Notes under the pieces: generated by a model
Database searches by the model: none
Told to the model about the DNA's origin: nothing
Seen by the model: the letters and a program-made list of their open reading frames with translations, nothing else
Shown: in pieces, positions 22,856 to 33,930 of the stretch
How positions within the stretch are numbered: position 1 is the stretch's first letter
How the letters are laid out: each line of letters opens with the position of its first letter
NCBI GenBank assembly: GCA_030220185.1
Contig: JASPKZ010004201.1
Span: 432,001 to 496,000 of the forward strand
Source of the DNA: Diploptera punctata
Taxonomy: Eukaryota > Arthropoda > Insecta > Blattodea > Blaberidae
Direction: 5' to 3'
Length of the DNA: 64,000 nucleotides
Program-made: the position numbers and the translations under genes

Positions 22856-23057
22856 AAGTACAATTTCTGCTAAACTAGATTATAGTATCTTGAGTGTAAC
22901 ATATACTACAGATGTTATATTTTCCAGTTTCATTGAACAATTGCTTCTATAAAAGTGTTTTTCTGTGTGTGTTTTGTGCAATAATATTGTTTTGTTTTCG
23001 GAAAATATGTTATATCATGTATCGTACATTAATTTCGAAATATTAGTGTATATTTTA

Positions 23058-23115
<58 letters not shown>

Positions 23116-23239
23116 GATAATAAAATGTACAGAAAAATAAACGTAGGGCAATAAAAGCAAACTTAAATGGTGTCCTATGGGACAGACATAGGCCTAGGCC
23201 TATAATCAGGAAAATAAATAACAAATAGGCCTATATAAT
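22856..23239. repeat. Unassigned sequence with ATT array and TAGGCCTA cluster
   Basis: An ATT array lies at 23057-23115. Three copies of the palindrome TAGGCCTA follow at 23189-23202 (two overlapping) and 23226-23233. No gene. Confidence 0.7.
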
Positions 23240-23427
23240 TAATTAGTGTACTGTCACATTAGGAGCTGAAGCTTGGGAATTCAACAAAAACATAAAACAA
23301 AAACGTTTGTCGATGGAAATGAATATCTTAGGAAGAGCAGCAAGATGTTCAAAATTATAAAAAGTAATAAATAAAGTAATACGAGAAAAATGAATATTAA
23401 ATATTCAATAGTAGATTATTTAAGATA
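23240..23427 (+). pseudogene. NLR-D relic, cut by SINE-1
   Basis: The translation HLGAEAWEFNKNIKQKRL, then MEMNILGRAARCSKL and INKVIREKM, matches the order seen in the NLR-D fragments at 41600 and 37555 (YGAE-W, K-R-E-M--R, I-R--M). It stops at the SINE-1 insertion, so the WYGH block is not retained. Confidence 0.6.
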
Positions 23428-23739
23428 TCCATCCATAGTAATTCTGCCCGAAGGCAGGTCTTTCACTGCAATCATAGTATTTTCATGCTAGGGAATTATA
23501 GGTGTGGTAGCTTCCCGTTGCTTCCCACACCGGTGAAGGGTGATGATGCTAATGATATGGTTGATAATGATGGCCGGATGATTTTCGGGGACCGTTAGGT
23601 AGCTTCCTGACATTTGTCTTACAGGTGAGGAAAAACCCCGAAAATAAATCCTCACTCAGGAGCCTGTCCCGAGCGGGAATCGAAGCCGGGCCCGCAACGT
23701 GACATGGCAGCACGCTACCTCGAGACCACAGCGGTGGAC
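23428..23739 (-). mobile_element. SINE-1, near full length
   Basis: A minus-strand copy with tail atccatccatagtaattctg at the left and head ending ccacagcggtgg at the right. Box B is GGCTTCGATTCCC-like, with one substitution. A 20-bp block of the 3' domain, including one half of the ATGCTATG palindrome, is deleted. It separates NLR-D from an ATT array. Confidence 0.93.
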
Positions 23740-23873
23740 TATAACATTATTATCACTATTTATTACTATTATTATTATTATTGTTATTATTTTATTATAT
23801 TATTATTATTTTATTATATTATTATTATTTTATTATATTATTATTATTTTATTATATTATTATTATTTTATTA

Positions 23874-23953
<80 letters not shown>

Positions 23954-23986
23954 TATTATTATTATTTATTATTATTATTATTATTA
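23740..23986. repeat. Compound ATT array
   Basis: About 245 bp of TTATTA-type repeats. Repeated ATTTTATTAT interruptions in the first half give a higher-order period of 22-23 bp. All reading frames here are homopolymer-like artefacts. Confidence 0.95.
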
Positions 23987-24112
23987 GTCTGACCAATATT
24001 TACCTACCCAGATAAATATTTTTTTTTATTTCTGTATTTTAATCTAAAATTGTATTTACTTTGTTGAGTGGAAGAGAATGTGACATGGCCTTACCTCCAA
24101 TAGGAAAAAAAA
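23987..24112 (+). mobile_element. NLR-G 3' end, diverged
   Basis: tgttgagtggaagagaatgt, the half hairpin catggcctta and an A-rich tail match the NLR-G terminus. The upstream hairpin arm is mutated. Confidence 0.6.
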
Positions 24113-24685
24113 TAATCATAAGTAATGCCACGAGTGATTTCGAAATTATCGATAAATTCACGACTCACGAAGTGGCATTTGTTAGGACTATTTAACGAAT
24201 AAAATTAAACTGTTTACTCACAAATCATTATTTAACTATAGTTATTTTAAAATATTTATATATTTAATGTAAACGCGATGTTTGAAAACAAATCAGAAAT
24301 CAGAAATGTGAGGTTATGTTCATTCACTGCTGCTTGATCATATTATTTATTGCCAAATAAGATCGCAATATTGTAAGAGTGCACCCAAGTGGAGAAATAA
24401 TGAAACACATCAAACTATATATCAATATATCATAATCAACATTTATTTTTTTAGTCAACAACTCAGTAAAATCAATTAATCTTTTCATTATTTGCTATAT
24501 TCAATGTATTTGTTGGAGAAAAATAATGCTTTGACTTGTTCAGAACATTATCACAAAAGCAGGAGCTGATAAAGAGAAATCGATAAAGAGCTAGGTGAAA
24601 CGCAACTGTCATTGGTTGTAAAACAACATTCATTGAAACGTGATTGGTCATTGGCTAGCATTTGTGGCATGAGTTAAATAGTCAT
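24113..24685. mobile_element. TIR-like repeat family, copy A
   Basis: A non-coding dispersed repeat. It has a 70-bp head (ataagtaatgccacgag to gtggcatttgttag), then gactatttaac (24186-24196), and ends with the exact reverse complement gttaaatagtc (24673-24683). Copies B (24686-25818) and C (56265-57596) share the same order. Copy A is shorter by about 400 bp in the middle. The 11-bp inverted termini suggest a non-autonomous DNA transposon; no transposase is seen. The head itself contains an inverted aatgccac / gtggcatt pair. Confidence 0.7.
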
Positions 24686-25818
24686 AAGTAATGCCACGAG
24701 TAATTTGCAATTTATCTAGAGAATTTGGAAATCAAGAGTGGCATTTGTTAGGACTATTTAACGAATAAAATTAAGCTGTTTACTCACAAATCATTATTTA
24801 ACTATAGTTATTTTAAAATATTTATATATTTAAATGTAAACGGCGATGTTTGAAAACAAACGAAAAACGATTGGTACGCTTCATCTGCTTCTCTTGTTTA
24901 TCATTGCAACCAGATCATACTATTTATTGCCAAAGGAACGCAATATTGTAAGAATGCTCTCTAGTGGAGAAAAAATGAAACACATCAAACTGTATATTAA
25001 TTCATTTCTGATGTCGTATGATGCAAACATGACAATTATATTTTTCTGGATTATTACCTGGTAAAAAGTACATTTAAGAAAGTGCAAACAGTGATTTATT
25101 TTTTTGGTGGTATAATCAAATGCTACAAATGTTTTTTATATTAACTCCTGCAAGCGCTATGTGTTGACATCCATGCACTATATATACAATCTGGTAGCCG
25201 TATTTCTTATAGAATCAGTCACTGCAAAATAATGGTCAGATCTGTTCAGAATATTAAAAAGGAGGAGCTTTCTTTAATATGGTAAATTTAATATTGATAA
25301 ATATTTGGTGAAACACGACTCTAATTGGTTGTCATCATCATCATCATCATCTGCATTCATGGATTAGGTCTGTTCACCCGTTCCGACTTGAGCCCATCCC
25401 TTTCTAGGTCTGCCCACATCTCGGGTGCCTTTAGGTTTGTATTTTGTTATTTGTTTTGGATACATTTCTTCTGCTGAAGTTTATGAGCAAGTTATTTTTT
25501 ACTAGTAGAGGTTACCAGCCTCTAGCCAAACCCCTCTTCCTGGAGGACAGGGAACTGCAATTTCGGAGTGTTCGTCTCCTAGAGAAGTTGCCTTCACTAC
25601 GGCTTTGGGGACTTCTCTTCTCCCAACGTAACCCTGTGGACGGGGCCCTACCCAGGTACTACCCACTGGGCGAGTAGGACCTGGAGCTCACAAAAGGGCA
25701 GGGGCGCCTACTCCCTGGAATGGACTACCTCTTTCAAGGGTACCACTCTGTTGTAAAACAGAAATCATTGAAATGTGATTGGTCATTGACTCCCATTTGG
25801 GGCATGAGTTAAATAGTC
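24686..25818. mobile_element. TIR-like repeat family, copy B (interrupted)
   Basis: This follows copy A head to tail with its own head at 24686. The gactatttaac end is at 24752-24762 and gttaaatagtc at 25808-25818. It includes the full middle missing from copy A. A foreign insert at about 25335-25752 splits the segment that reads ttggttgtaaaac in copy A. Without that insert the copy is about 715 bp, somewhat shorter than copy C after removing its inserts. Confidence 0.7.
25335..25752 (-). mobile_element. Insert: NLR-E 3' end plus GC-rich segment
   Basis: The left part (25335-25430) starts with TCATCA units and, on the minus strand, reads ..VGRPRKGWAQVGTG.., as in the NLR-E 3' end at 52662-52730. 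The right part (25435-25752) is a GC-rich segment with no match here. Flanks gttgt and gttgt may be a 5-bp duplication. Whether left and right parts are one element is not resolved. Confidence 0.55.
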
Positions 25819-26485
25819 ATAATAAATACCAGTATTAAGAAAAATTAAAAATCCAGTTCTTGATCAACAAGATCGAAATATTCACCCAGGTAATCTCTTA
25901 GAAAAATAATTAACAACATTCAATACGAATTAACACTTTAATGAAGTGAAAATCAATATTACTAGTTTTATGTGCGCAGACCGTGTTAAGTGGAGGGTGT
26001 GGATCACGGTGGTGTAAAACCGCACTTTATACACGTCAACTGCCTGTCAGAGGTTAACCCTGAATATCAATTAGTCTTTTTAAAACAAAAACACAACACT
26101 TCTCACGTTTTTTTAAACTAAACGAGCTTTCACAGGCAGATAAATGAGTGTTTTAAATAAACCCTCACTTCCACTTAGCAATATTAACATCCGCTCACAT
26201 TATATTAACAATTAACTTAATGAGTCATTTTCATTATTGTTTATTCTCTCCTTTGACGTCGTTTCATTAATACGTCTTCAAATGTTTTCACCCTAGTTTT
26301 TTTATTGTGTTCCTATGCATTAGGCGAATCCTTCTTAGTGCCGGTAACTATTCATGTGTAAGTCAATCCTTTATCATTTTGTTTTTAATTTCATCATACA
26401 TTAGCATTCATCTATTCATGTTTACACACTCTGTTTAAATCAAATTCGCCATATGAATAATCACTCATGTTCGTCTGAGGGAGAA
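25819..26485. other. Unassigned sequence
   Basis: About 670 bp without recognised features. Confidence 0.5.
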
Positions 26486-27265
26486 ATAAATATAAATACT
26501 AAGGGCCAACAAAAACAATCTATTGAGTAACACAAAGGAATTGAGGCTGGAAGTAAACATCAATAAAACTAAATATATGTTCACGCATAGAAATATATTA
26601 TATAATGAAAATGAACATTTAGTAATAAACGAAGGAAATTTTTAAGAAGTAGCTGAATTCAAATACCTAGGAACAATACGAATGAGATGCACAAAAAATT
26701 AAACATAGGCTCAATTCTGAAAATGCGTGTCAATATGCATTACAGCAACTCTTGTCGTCCCAAATTCTCTCAAATAACGTTAAAGTGGAGACATATAGAA
26801 ATGTTATCCTCATAGTTACATCATATAGATACGAAACATGGACGCTTACTTTAAGGGAAGAGAAAGCATTATGAGTATTTGAGAATAAAGCTCTTCGGAA
26901 TTTTTTGAACCAAAGAGAGATAAACAGCCAGAAGAATGGAGAAGACTTCATAGCAGTGAGCTTCATGATCTTTATAGGAAACCAGGTATAAAAAATAGTG
27001 AAGTATCGTAAACTGCGATGGGCAGTACATGTGGCACGAATAGGAAGTGAAAGTAGCTTCTTGTAGAAAAATCAGGGCGAAAGCACCAAGTTAGTAGATC
27101 AATAATGAGGTGGGAGAATAGCATTAACCATCATTTGAGGGAGATATATTATACAGGGGATGATTGGAAACAATTGGCTCAGGTTAGTGATGCATGGAGA
27201 GCTTATGTCCGCGCGGCCATGATCCTATGGGTTCGATAGAGCCAGTGAGTTAGTTATAAATATAA
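26486..27265 (+). pseudogene. NLR-B polymerase C-terminal half, 10-bp TSD
   Basis: A 5'-truncated copy (about 26496-27255) between ataaatataa repeats (26486-26495 and 27256-27265). It begins in the segment after YADD (matching LLSNTKKLGLEVNINKTKYM of the long copy, here with changes) and runs through the WTLTLREE region to the 3' end tgggttcgatagagccagtg and TTAG tail. Small deletions and frameshifts are spread throughout. Confidence 0.87.
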
Positions 27266-27689
27266 CTACCTTTAAAGTAAATAAAACTAATATCATATGT
27301 TTAAATGACATATATACAGAGTTCATCAGAACTCTTCCGGCAACTTCCTCAGGGATGTTCAGTGTTTTGATATAATGAACCCACAGTAACCGAGAATTGT
27401 TTACACTAAAATGTGTTGATTTGTTAGGCATGTAGCATGTCCATTGAATCGTGATAGACCTAATAAGGATTCTGATAGAAAACAAAGAAAAATAAGAAAA
27501 GATTAATCAACTAATCAATGCTTGAAGTAAGTATTGTAAAATCATAAACTGCAGTACAAACATAGTTGCCATGATCACACCGCACATAAGAGTAATTCGC
27601 TCAAAAAGCTGGCAAAAATAGGTACTTTCTTAAATTGACCTAAAATCGAAATAAATCTAATTTAAACCCTAATATGCGAAAGGCGTAGA
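27266..27689. other. Unassigned sequence
   Basis: No gene or repeat recognised. Confidence 0.5.
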
Positions 27690-27965
27690 AGGGGCCAGCC
27701 GACTGTTGGTATCTTATCTATATGTGCAATTTACAGAGATGGATGATCTCTATAAGGATAATATGTGATCGGTATATAGAGTTCCCCGCTGTGATATACT
27801 TGATTTTCTCAACCTGGAATCGATATTTGTTGTAGCTACCCAAATTCCTCACGATGCTGGTGGGCACCGCTCTCATACTTATATACGAAGATTCCTTCCA
27901 CCTTGGTGACTCCAATAGTCGCATGTTCCGTAATTCTGTGACCAATCGGATACGACGCGAAATAA
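27690..27965 (-). mobile_element. SINE-3 relic, body
   Basis: Shares ttttctcaacctg, tgtagctacccaaattcctc and gctggtgggcaccg with SINE-3. The head end is eroded (no recognisable box B). Divergence exceeds that of the other copies. Confidence 0.75.
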
Positions 27966-28026
27966 TCACTCCCTGCTGAAGTACACAGTACAAATCAATG
28001 GAACTAGTTTACGTAGGCCTATGTAT

Positions 28027-28530
28027 TATGAAGACAAAACGCGAAAAATAAGGACAACACTCATTCATGAATAAATATATGTTATCAAAATGCAATACCA
28101 TTAATTATTAACAATTATATATAAATTAATTAGTGTATAATGCTATTGTGTTATTATTTAATTGTAATATTAATGTGTTTTCTTTATGTAATTGTAATGT
28201 TAATGTTTTTTAGTGTATAATGCTATTGTGTTATTACTTAATTGTAATATTATTGTGTTTTCTTTATGTAATTGTAATGTTAATGTTTTTAGTGTATAAT
28301 GCTATTGTGTTATTATTTAATTGTAATATTATTATTGTGTTTTCTTTATGTAATTGTAATGTTATTGCTGTTTCTGTTGTTTATTTTTCTTTACACTAGT
28401 ACCAATTATTACTTTATTGTAACGGACTGTCAACAGCACGTACGGCTTACTGCCCGTGCGACCCATATTTGTAAATAATATTGTAAATATCTTACTTTTT
28501 GCCTAATAAAGTCCTACTACTATGAAGACA
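28027..28530 (+). mobile_element. NLR-A 3' end, 5'-truncated, 10-bp TSD
   Basis: A second NLR-A copy: about 28037-28520 flanked by tatgaagaca (28027-28036 and 28521-28530). It starts at the last codons of ORF2 (aaacgcgaaaaataaggaca), contains three 79-bp 3' UTR units (28131-28370), and ends gcctaataaagtcctactac. A few bases at the 5' junction (gaca) are shared by target and element, consistent with microhomology at the truncated end. Confidence 0.95.
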
Positions 28531-28584
28531 CTATGATGGTAGAAAAACATCTGATTCAAGATTCGATAAAAGAACTCTTATAGT

Positions 28585-28639
<55 letters not shown>
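28531..28639. repeat. AAT array
   Basis: About 16 AAT units at 28588-28636 next to a short unassigned stretch. Confidence 0.9.
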
Positions 28640-28641
<2 letters not shown>

Positions 28642-28960
28642 TACTTAAACTAGCCATTGCAGCGGATAGTTCGTTGGAGAGTCATAAAATTGAAAAAGAG
28701 GCTAAATTTCTAAAACTTTGGAAAAACCTTTAGAATTCAGAGTTTGGGAGAAGATATATATTCAGAAGAACAAATTTAGATCCATGAATTTTGAAATTCC
28801 CGATGAACAGGACCTGATCTCCAAGTTCATCAAATCAACACCACATGGTAACGTTATAGAAGAGGATTCCAACGAAAATCTGGTAGTCATTATATCGGTT
28901 GAAAATGAGAGGGATATCATCTTGAAAACTGCAGTTTCCGTTTTAAAAAAAACATGAAAT
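28640..28960 (+). pseudogene. Unrecognised protein-like relic
   Basis: Two overlapping frames read like one protein with a 1-base shift. The first is LAIAADSSLESHKIEKEAKF (about 28644-28703) and the second EFRVWEKIYIQKNKF through DEQDLISKFIKS to LKTAVSVLKKT, ending in TGA at 28955-28957. Composition is normal for protein (charged, amphipathic), unlike the low-complexity frames nearby. I do not recognise the family and there is no nearby partner. It may be a piece of a TE protein or an exon-like remnant; chance is not excluded. Confidence 0.3.
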
Positions 28961-29244
28961 ATGATGTAAGATAGGAACATGACTCATTCATTCATTTAAT
29001 TAAGAACATCATTTTTTTTACCATATTTAACTATGAATATATTCTTCTCATTAATATTTAAAGGATGTGACACTATGAGGTTTATTTTAATTAATAAACT
29101 GAGTTAGATTTGACAACTCATCTCATAATTGTAGATTTTTCAAAGACTAGTTTTGATACTCTATGCATCAATCTCAATTAGATGAAGGCCGAAAGTCCTC
29201 CTTTACCACTCAACCATTGTTTATATTAAAAGGATTCACAAACT
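28961..29244. other. Unassigned sequence
   Basis: Nothing recognised. Confidence 0.5.
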
Positions 29245-30270
29245 TCCACATGTTTGGTGAAGATCCACTAGCAAGAAACAACTTCTACAGTTAGTACTAT
29301 CAGTTTGAAGTGACTGGTTCTGTGATTAAAAAGCACAAGACGGCCATATGTATATTGACAGAATCAGATAGGTATTCATACTTAGCCCGCAGAAGTCCAC
29401 TTATGGAGGAAGTAAAGAGTTCTAGTTGTCCCAAAAAAATATGGAAAGTTCTTCGTAAACGAATTCAAATAGTATTGTAATAAATTTCTTGTTTGATTGA
29501 ATATCATTAATATTTGTGTGTCCATGAAACCAAAGAGAATGCAGTTAGTACAAGCCTTGAAATCAAATGTCAAGATCGTATGTGTGTGGAAATGAAAGCG
29601 AACATCGAGGTGGATTTTGTTGGAATCCTATTTTCTCTGATGGAGCTGCCTTTCTCTTAAGCACGAATATTAATCGCCGTAACATGTGAATATGGGGATC
29701 ACACAATTGTCGCATCATCATTGAACATGTTCGGGAATCAGAGAAAATCAATATGTTTTGCGCCACGTCACAAACGATATTCTATGGAATATTTATCTTC
29801 ATTGAACTGAGATAACATGTTGCCCAGTTCCTAATCACGCAATTGGGTGATATCTCTGACGACTACCTGTTCCAACAAGATCGGGCATCACCCCATTATC
29901 TCAATGAAATAAGGTGTTACTTGAATCACATGTGCATCACCGCTGGATTGGCTAACGACCTAATATTTCTCAATTGGCCACCCAGGTCACCTGGCTTTAA
30001 CCCGTGTGATTTCTTTTATGCAGGGGTACGCGAAGTAAGCAGTCCATTTGCCATCTCTGTCACGAAATGAGCCAGAACTACGAATATGTATTGACATATT
30101 GTTACTGTATAGAATCAATAAACGTCTACATGCTAGACCAAGTATGGCAAGAACTTGACTATCGCTTGTATAAAAAAAGAGCTAAGAAACATTGTTATCT
30201 TATACCTGATTCTTATCATGTGACAGACAGGGGACGAAATCAATATATAAGATATATTGGACCGTAACTT
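29245..30270 (+). pseudogene. Mariner-type (IS630/Tc1) DDE transposase relic
   Basis: The whole transposase is traceable in broken frames. The N-terminal helix-turn-helix linker is YQFEVTGSVIKKHKTA, then ILTESDRYSYLARRSPLMEE. Next come FSDGAAFLLS around the first catalytic Asp (about 29635), RIIIEHVRESEKINMFCATS, LFQQDRASPHYLNEIRCYLN with the second Asp (about 29875), and LNWPPRSPGFNPCDFFYAGV at the third acidic position. The C-terminal end is DQVWQELDYRLYKKRA. Cleavage and strand transfer at TA sites is the family role. Several stops and shifts make it non-functional. I see no clear terminal inverted repeats, so element ends are lost or unmarked. Confidence 0.8.
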
Positions 30271-30564
30271 ATGCATGATTATTGATTTCTTTATAAGAAA
30301 TGCGTACTACAAATCTCAATGGAAGTTAATGCAATACATTGGAATTAATAATCAAGTGGGGATGCGATGGCTCTCAAAGGCACAATAACATTTAAGCAGA
30401 GGTTTGAAAATAGGGCGGATTCCGACGTAAATATATTTTCAAAATTTATTTTTTTGCACGATTGGAACTATTTTTCAGAAAATAATAGGAGAGTAATTTG
30501 GCAAAATGTACGCCATCTTCTCCTCGTTTCTCTGGAGTGATTTTAGAATTAAGATTTGTGAAAA
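30271..30564. other. Unassigned sequence
   Basis: Nothing recognised. Confidence 0.5.
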
Positions 30565-31660
30565 AGTCTTATTAAATTAAGAGGGAGAAGTTATATAGTA
30601 TCCTGCTAGAGTTCGGAATTCCTAAAAAGTTAGTTAGACTTATACGAATGTGTCTAAATGGCACAAAGAGTAGGGTGCGTGTAGGCAAACAATTTTCGGA
30701 TACTTTCGAAACCCACAATGGGTTGAAGCAAGGAGATGCACTATCTCCTCTAGTATTTAATTTTGTACTAGAACATGCCATAATCTTCAGAGGATGAAGA
30801 AGGCCTACAACTCAATGGTATTAATAAGCTGTTAGTTTATGCTGATTATGTAGTACTACTGGGTGATAGGAGAGGAGATACTAAAGGCCAACACGCACAC
30901 ACTACTGAGTAACACTAAGAAATTGGGACTGAAAGTAAATATCAATAAAACTAAATATATGGTCACACATAGAAATACATTATATAATGGAAATGGACAG
31001 CTAATGACAAATGAAGGAAATTTTGAGGAAGTGGCTGAATTCAAATACCCAGGAACAATAATCACAAACAGGAATGAGATGCACAAGGAAATTAAACATA
31101 GGCTCAATTCTGGAAATGCGTATTATTATGTATTACACAGACTTTTGATGTCCCAACTCCTTTCAAAAAACGTCAAACTGAAAATATATAAAACTATTAT
31201 TCTACCAGTTATATTATATGGATGCGAAACATGGACTCTTACTTTAAGGGAGGAAAAGAGATTACGAGTATTTGAGAATAAAGTTCTTAGGAAAAATTTT
31301 GGACCAAAGAGAGATGAACAGACAGGTCAATGGAGAAGACTTGCATAACAGTGAATTACATGGTATTTATAGGAAGCCAGATATAATGAGAACAGTTAAG
31401 TCTGTAGACTGCGATGGGCAGGACATGTGGCACGAATGAAGAATGAAATAAGTGCATGGAAGCTTCTTGTAGGAAACCAGAGGAAAAACGCCCAGTTGGT
31501 AGACCAAGAATGAGGTGGGAGAATAACATTAACTATGATTTTAGGGAACTAGATTATACAAGGAATGATAGGGAAACATTATCTGAGGATAGGGATGTAT
31601 GGGCATGAACCTACGGGTTTGATAGTGCCAGTGAATTAGTTAGTTAGTTAGAAAGAGTTT
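30565..31660 (+). pseudogene. NLR-B reverse transcriptase C-terminal two-thirds
   Basis: Aligns with 50578-51671 of the long copy. It starts inside the RT palm (REKLYSILLEFGIP region), retains GDALSPLVFNFVLEH, and has VYADYVV where the long copy has YADD: the catalytic pair is changed to Asp-Tyr. An open frame at 30863-31348 covers KLGLKVNINKTKYMVTH, EFKYPGTIITNRNEMHKEIK, and CETWTLTLREEKRLRVFENK. A frameshift near 31345 precedes the WAGH region. A short deletion removes VRAA near the end, which finishes with TTAG repeats. Confidence 0.92.
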
Positions 31661-31734
31661 TATAATATAAATAGGCAAAAATTAAATATATAGTGGCAAA
31701 AATCAAATATTTTAATCAGACGAAAATTGAAAGA
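31661..31734. other. Unassigned sequence
   Basis: Short AT-rich spacer. Confidence 0.5.
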
Positions 31735-32100
31735 AATAAAAATTTGGCTTATAAAACATCAAACTGTATTAACAATGATAGATGCCAAAATATGTAACGC
31801 TGCCACTAATACATCAAGAATTAGATGTTATATCTGTGTAACTACTTCAAAAGAATTCAGTGTACTTTCAAGAAGAAAGGAAGTTGACGAAAGAATATTT
31901 TAATTCCGTATGACAATCTTAGATGCCAGATTAATATTAATAGACAGCTTGTTATACAAACTGCCTCGAAACGAGCAAGCTGAGATCTAAAAATGACAAA
32001 ATATTTTTATAAACAAACAAAGGAAAAACTGATGAAGCAGCAGAATATTTTTTTACGGATCCAAAATTATGGCCTCACATAACAGATGTGAATGTTCAAT
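31735..32100 (+). pseudogene. CYIC-type cysteine-motif protein relic
   Basis: One continuous frame with few stops reads TMIDAKICNAATNTS, then RCYICVTTSKEFS, RRKEVDERIF, stop, and MTILDARLILIDSLLYKLP. The CNA-T--T---CYIC--TSK-F and ILDAR--L-DSLLYKLP blocks are reminiscent of a protein family repeated in arthropod and cnidarian genomes that I believe is transposon-borne, but I cannot name it with certainty. In-frame stops at about 31900 and 31989 mark a pseudogene. No terminal repeats were found. Confidence 0.45.
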
Positions 32101-32464
32101 GTATTTATTTATTTATTTATTTTTGTTCCTAAGTATACAAAATTGTAACAAGTGAGTAAAATATCGATACAGTAATTGGTGTAATAGACAAAGTAAAACA
32201 TTTCAAGGTATGTGCTTAAGTCGTGAGGAGGTTGAATAAGTAGATGAAAGCTCATTAAACACTTGCTGTACTTTACTAGACTGGGATAGTAGCGACTAAT
32301 TTCCAGTAGTTGTCCTCATGACTCTGAATGTACCTCTTCTAAACCCTACAAAAAATCTACGGTATAAACGGGAATCAAACGGGTATCTCTGAGATACGCT
32401 AAACGCCATATTACAAAGATTAATTCAAAATATATTCTATCTTTAAATAACTTTAGGACACGCC
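32101..32464. other. Unassigned sequence with TTTA repeats
   Basis: TTTA units at 32101-32124 may be the reversed tail of a LINE with TAAA repeats. The following 300 bp are not recognised. Confidence 0.45.
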
Positions 32465-32645
32465 GCAAATTTGTTGGTTAACGTAATACGCTATAAACTG
32501 GAAGGATGCAGGTTCGATTTACAACGGAGACAACACTTTTAAACTGGCCTAAACCTCCTGGCAGCACCAGGCCCTGGGGTGGATTCGGTATCTAACGGAA
32601 ATGAACCTCAGAGTATGTTCTGGTGGAAAAGCATCACATTATTAA
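32465..32645 (+). mobile_element. SINE-4 relic
   Basis: A diverged relative of SINE-4 at 51884-52168. It matches tggttaacgtaatacgctataa, box B aggttcgatttac, ttttaaactggcctaaac and ctaacggaaatgaacctc in the same order and spacing. The 3' half is missing. Confidence 0.7.
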
Positions 32646-32650
32646 AACCT

Positions 32651-32909
32651 AACAAATACCTACACCGATATCTTAAAAGAATTGAAGACTATGCCAATTT
32701 TGGAATATATTAAACAGTACCAACTAAATTGGAAACACCATCTTGAAAGAATGAGTTCAAATCGGATCCCCAAAGCTGTTTATAATTATATACCAAGAGG
32801 ACGAAGATCACTGGGCCGTCCTATGAAACGCTGGAGGGAAAATTTTCTATAGGATCGTAACAGGCCTTGGCCTAATACTTGGAAGGAAGAAGAAGAAGAA
32901 CAAATACCT
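32651..32909 (+). mobile_element. NLR-C 3' end, 11-bp TSD
   Basis: The insert 32662-32898 lies between aacaaatacct repeats (32651-32661 and 32899-32909). It encodes the end of the NLR-C polymerase (from DILKELKT-like to PRGRRSLGRPMKRWREN) and ends with a GAAGAA tail. It is nearly identical to 11630-11860, so the two are of similar, recent age. Confidence 0.95.
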
Positions 32910-32911
32910 TT

Positions 32912-33275
32912 ATACATAGAAATGAGTGAGTCTGTCTGTCCTTTATGGACCCAAAAACTACTTCACCAATTTTAAAGGGTTTTCACCGTCATTTAAAGAA
33001 TTTTTCTGAGACAATTAACATATATACCATATTATCGTACGTATCATAGGACCGGAGCTAAAAAAAAGTGCATCGGAGCACTACAAAAATTCGCTTTTCA
33101 GACACTTAATTGGTTTACGCTGCCTAAACTATAATAAATGCACCAAATTAATGTACACAGAATACGGAAGACTCACAATAACTATTATTGTCTTTCAGCT
33201 CACTGGTGTCAAGAAGATCGGGATAAGTAGATTCCCGGGAAAGCGTAGCAGCGCACGCCCGGTATTCGGTAATGT
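32912..33275. mobile_element. Helitron-like or related non-autonomous repeat (tentative)
   Basis: The stretch gagtctgtctgtcctttatg with the following ccaaaaactacttcaccaat, and the GC-rich end near 33225-33255 (gcgtagcagcgcacgcccgg), resemble dispersed insect elements that carry GTCTGTCTGTC and a GC-rich 3' end. No CTRR end with hairpin could be fixed, and there is no Rep/helicase protein. Confidence 0.3.
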
Positions 33276-33930
33276 TATATAAGTTAAATATTATTGAAAA
33301 TTCTTTGGTAATTCTTTACAATAATAATTATTTTTGTAGCTAAAAGTATGAAAAGAAATAAGTTTTCTCTCCTTCAGAAAATGTGCACAATATCGTTTTT
33401 TTTTCTTTTTCGGTCAGAGTCGCGGACAATTTTTTAGCTTCCAATTTGTGGTAATTTAGGACTAATATTCTATTATTATTTTAGAGATGATTTTCGCATC
33501 AGTAGAATGTAGATACTAATGGACACCCTATATTTTCTCCCACTTCAAAGTATTGTGTTAGACATCTGCATTTGATTCAAGCTTTACTAGCAAACACGTC
33601 AATAACAGAAGCACAAATATCGACAACCGATACACTTTTAACTGTGCAAACATTGGGTTTTATTTTAATTTATTCTCTCCCCTCAAGAAAACTCGCATGA
33701 CCTACTTCATTGAAAAGTTGCGAATCACAAAAGAAAAAATCAAGATGATAAGAAACTAATGCAACAATTGTATTATCGCAATTGTTACGTTAAAAAATAA
33801 CAATTGACAAAGTTTCTGTTGCGATTAGTAGATTATAAAATTCAAATTTCCTCAAAAAATAAACCGAAAACAGGAAAATAGGAGAGAACATAAAAAATTA
33901 TGAAAACGATTATAAAATAAATGGACAGCG
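33276..33930. other. Unassigned sequence
   Basis: About 650 bp without a recognisable feature. Confidence 0.5.

Noticed and set aside
23740..23986. Long Tyr/Ile/Leu frames in ATT arrays (also 38176-38475, 23057-23115)
   Set aside because: They are translations of a trinucleotide repeat, open in several frames at once.
25444..25677. 77-codon frame in the GC-rich insert
   Set aside because: No start context or recognised motif; likely chance in a GC-rich repeat.
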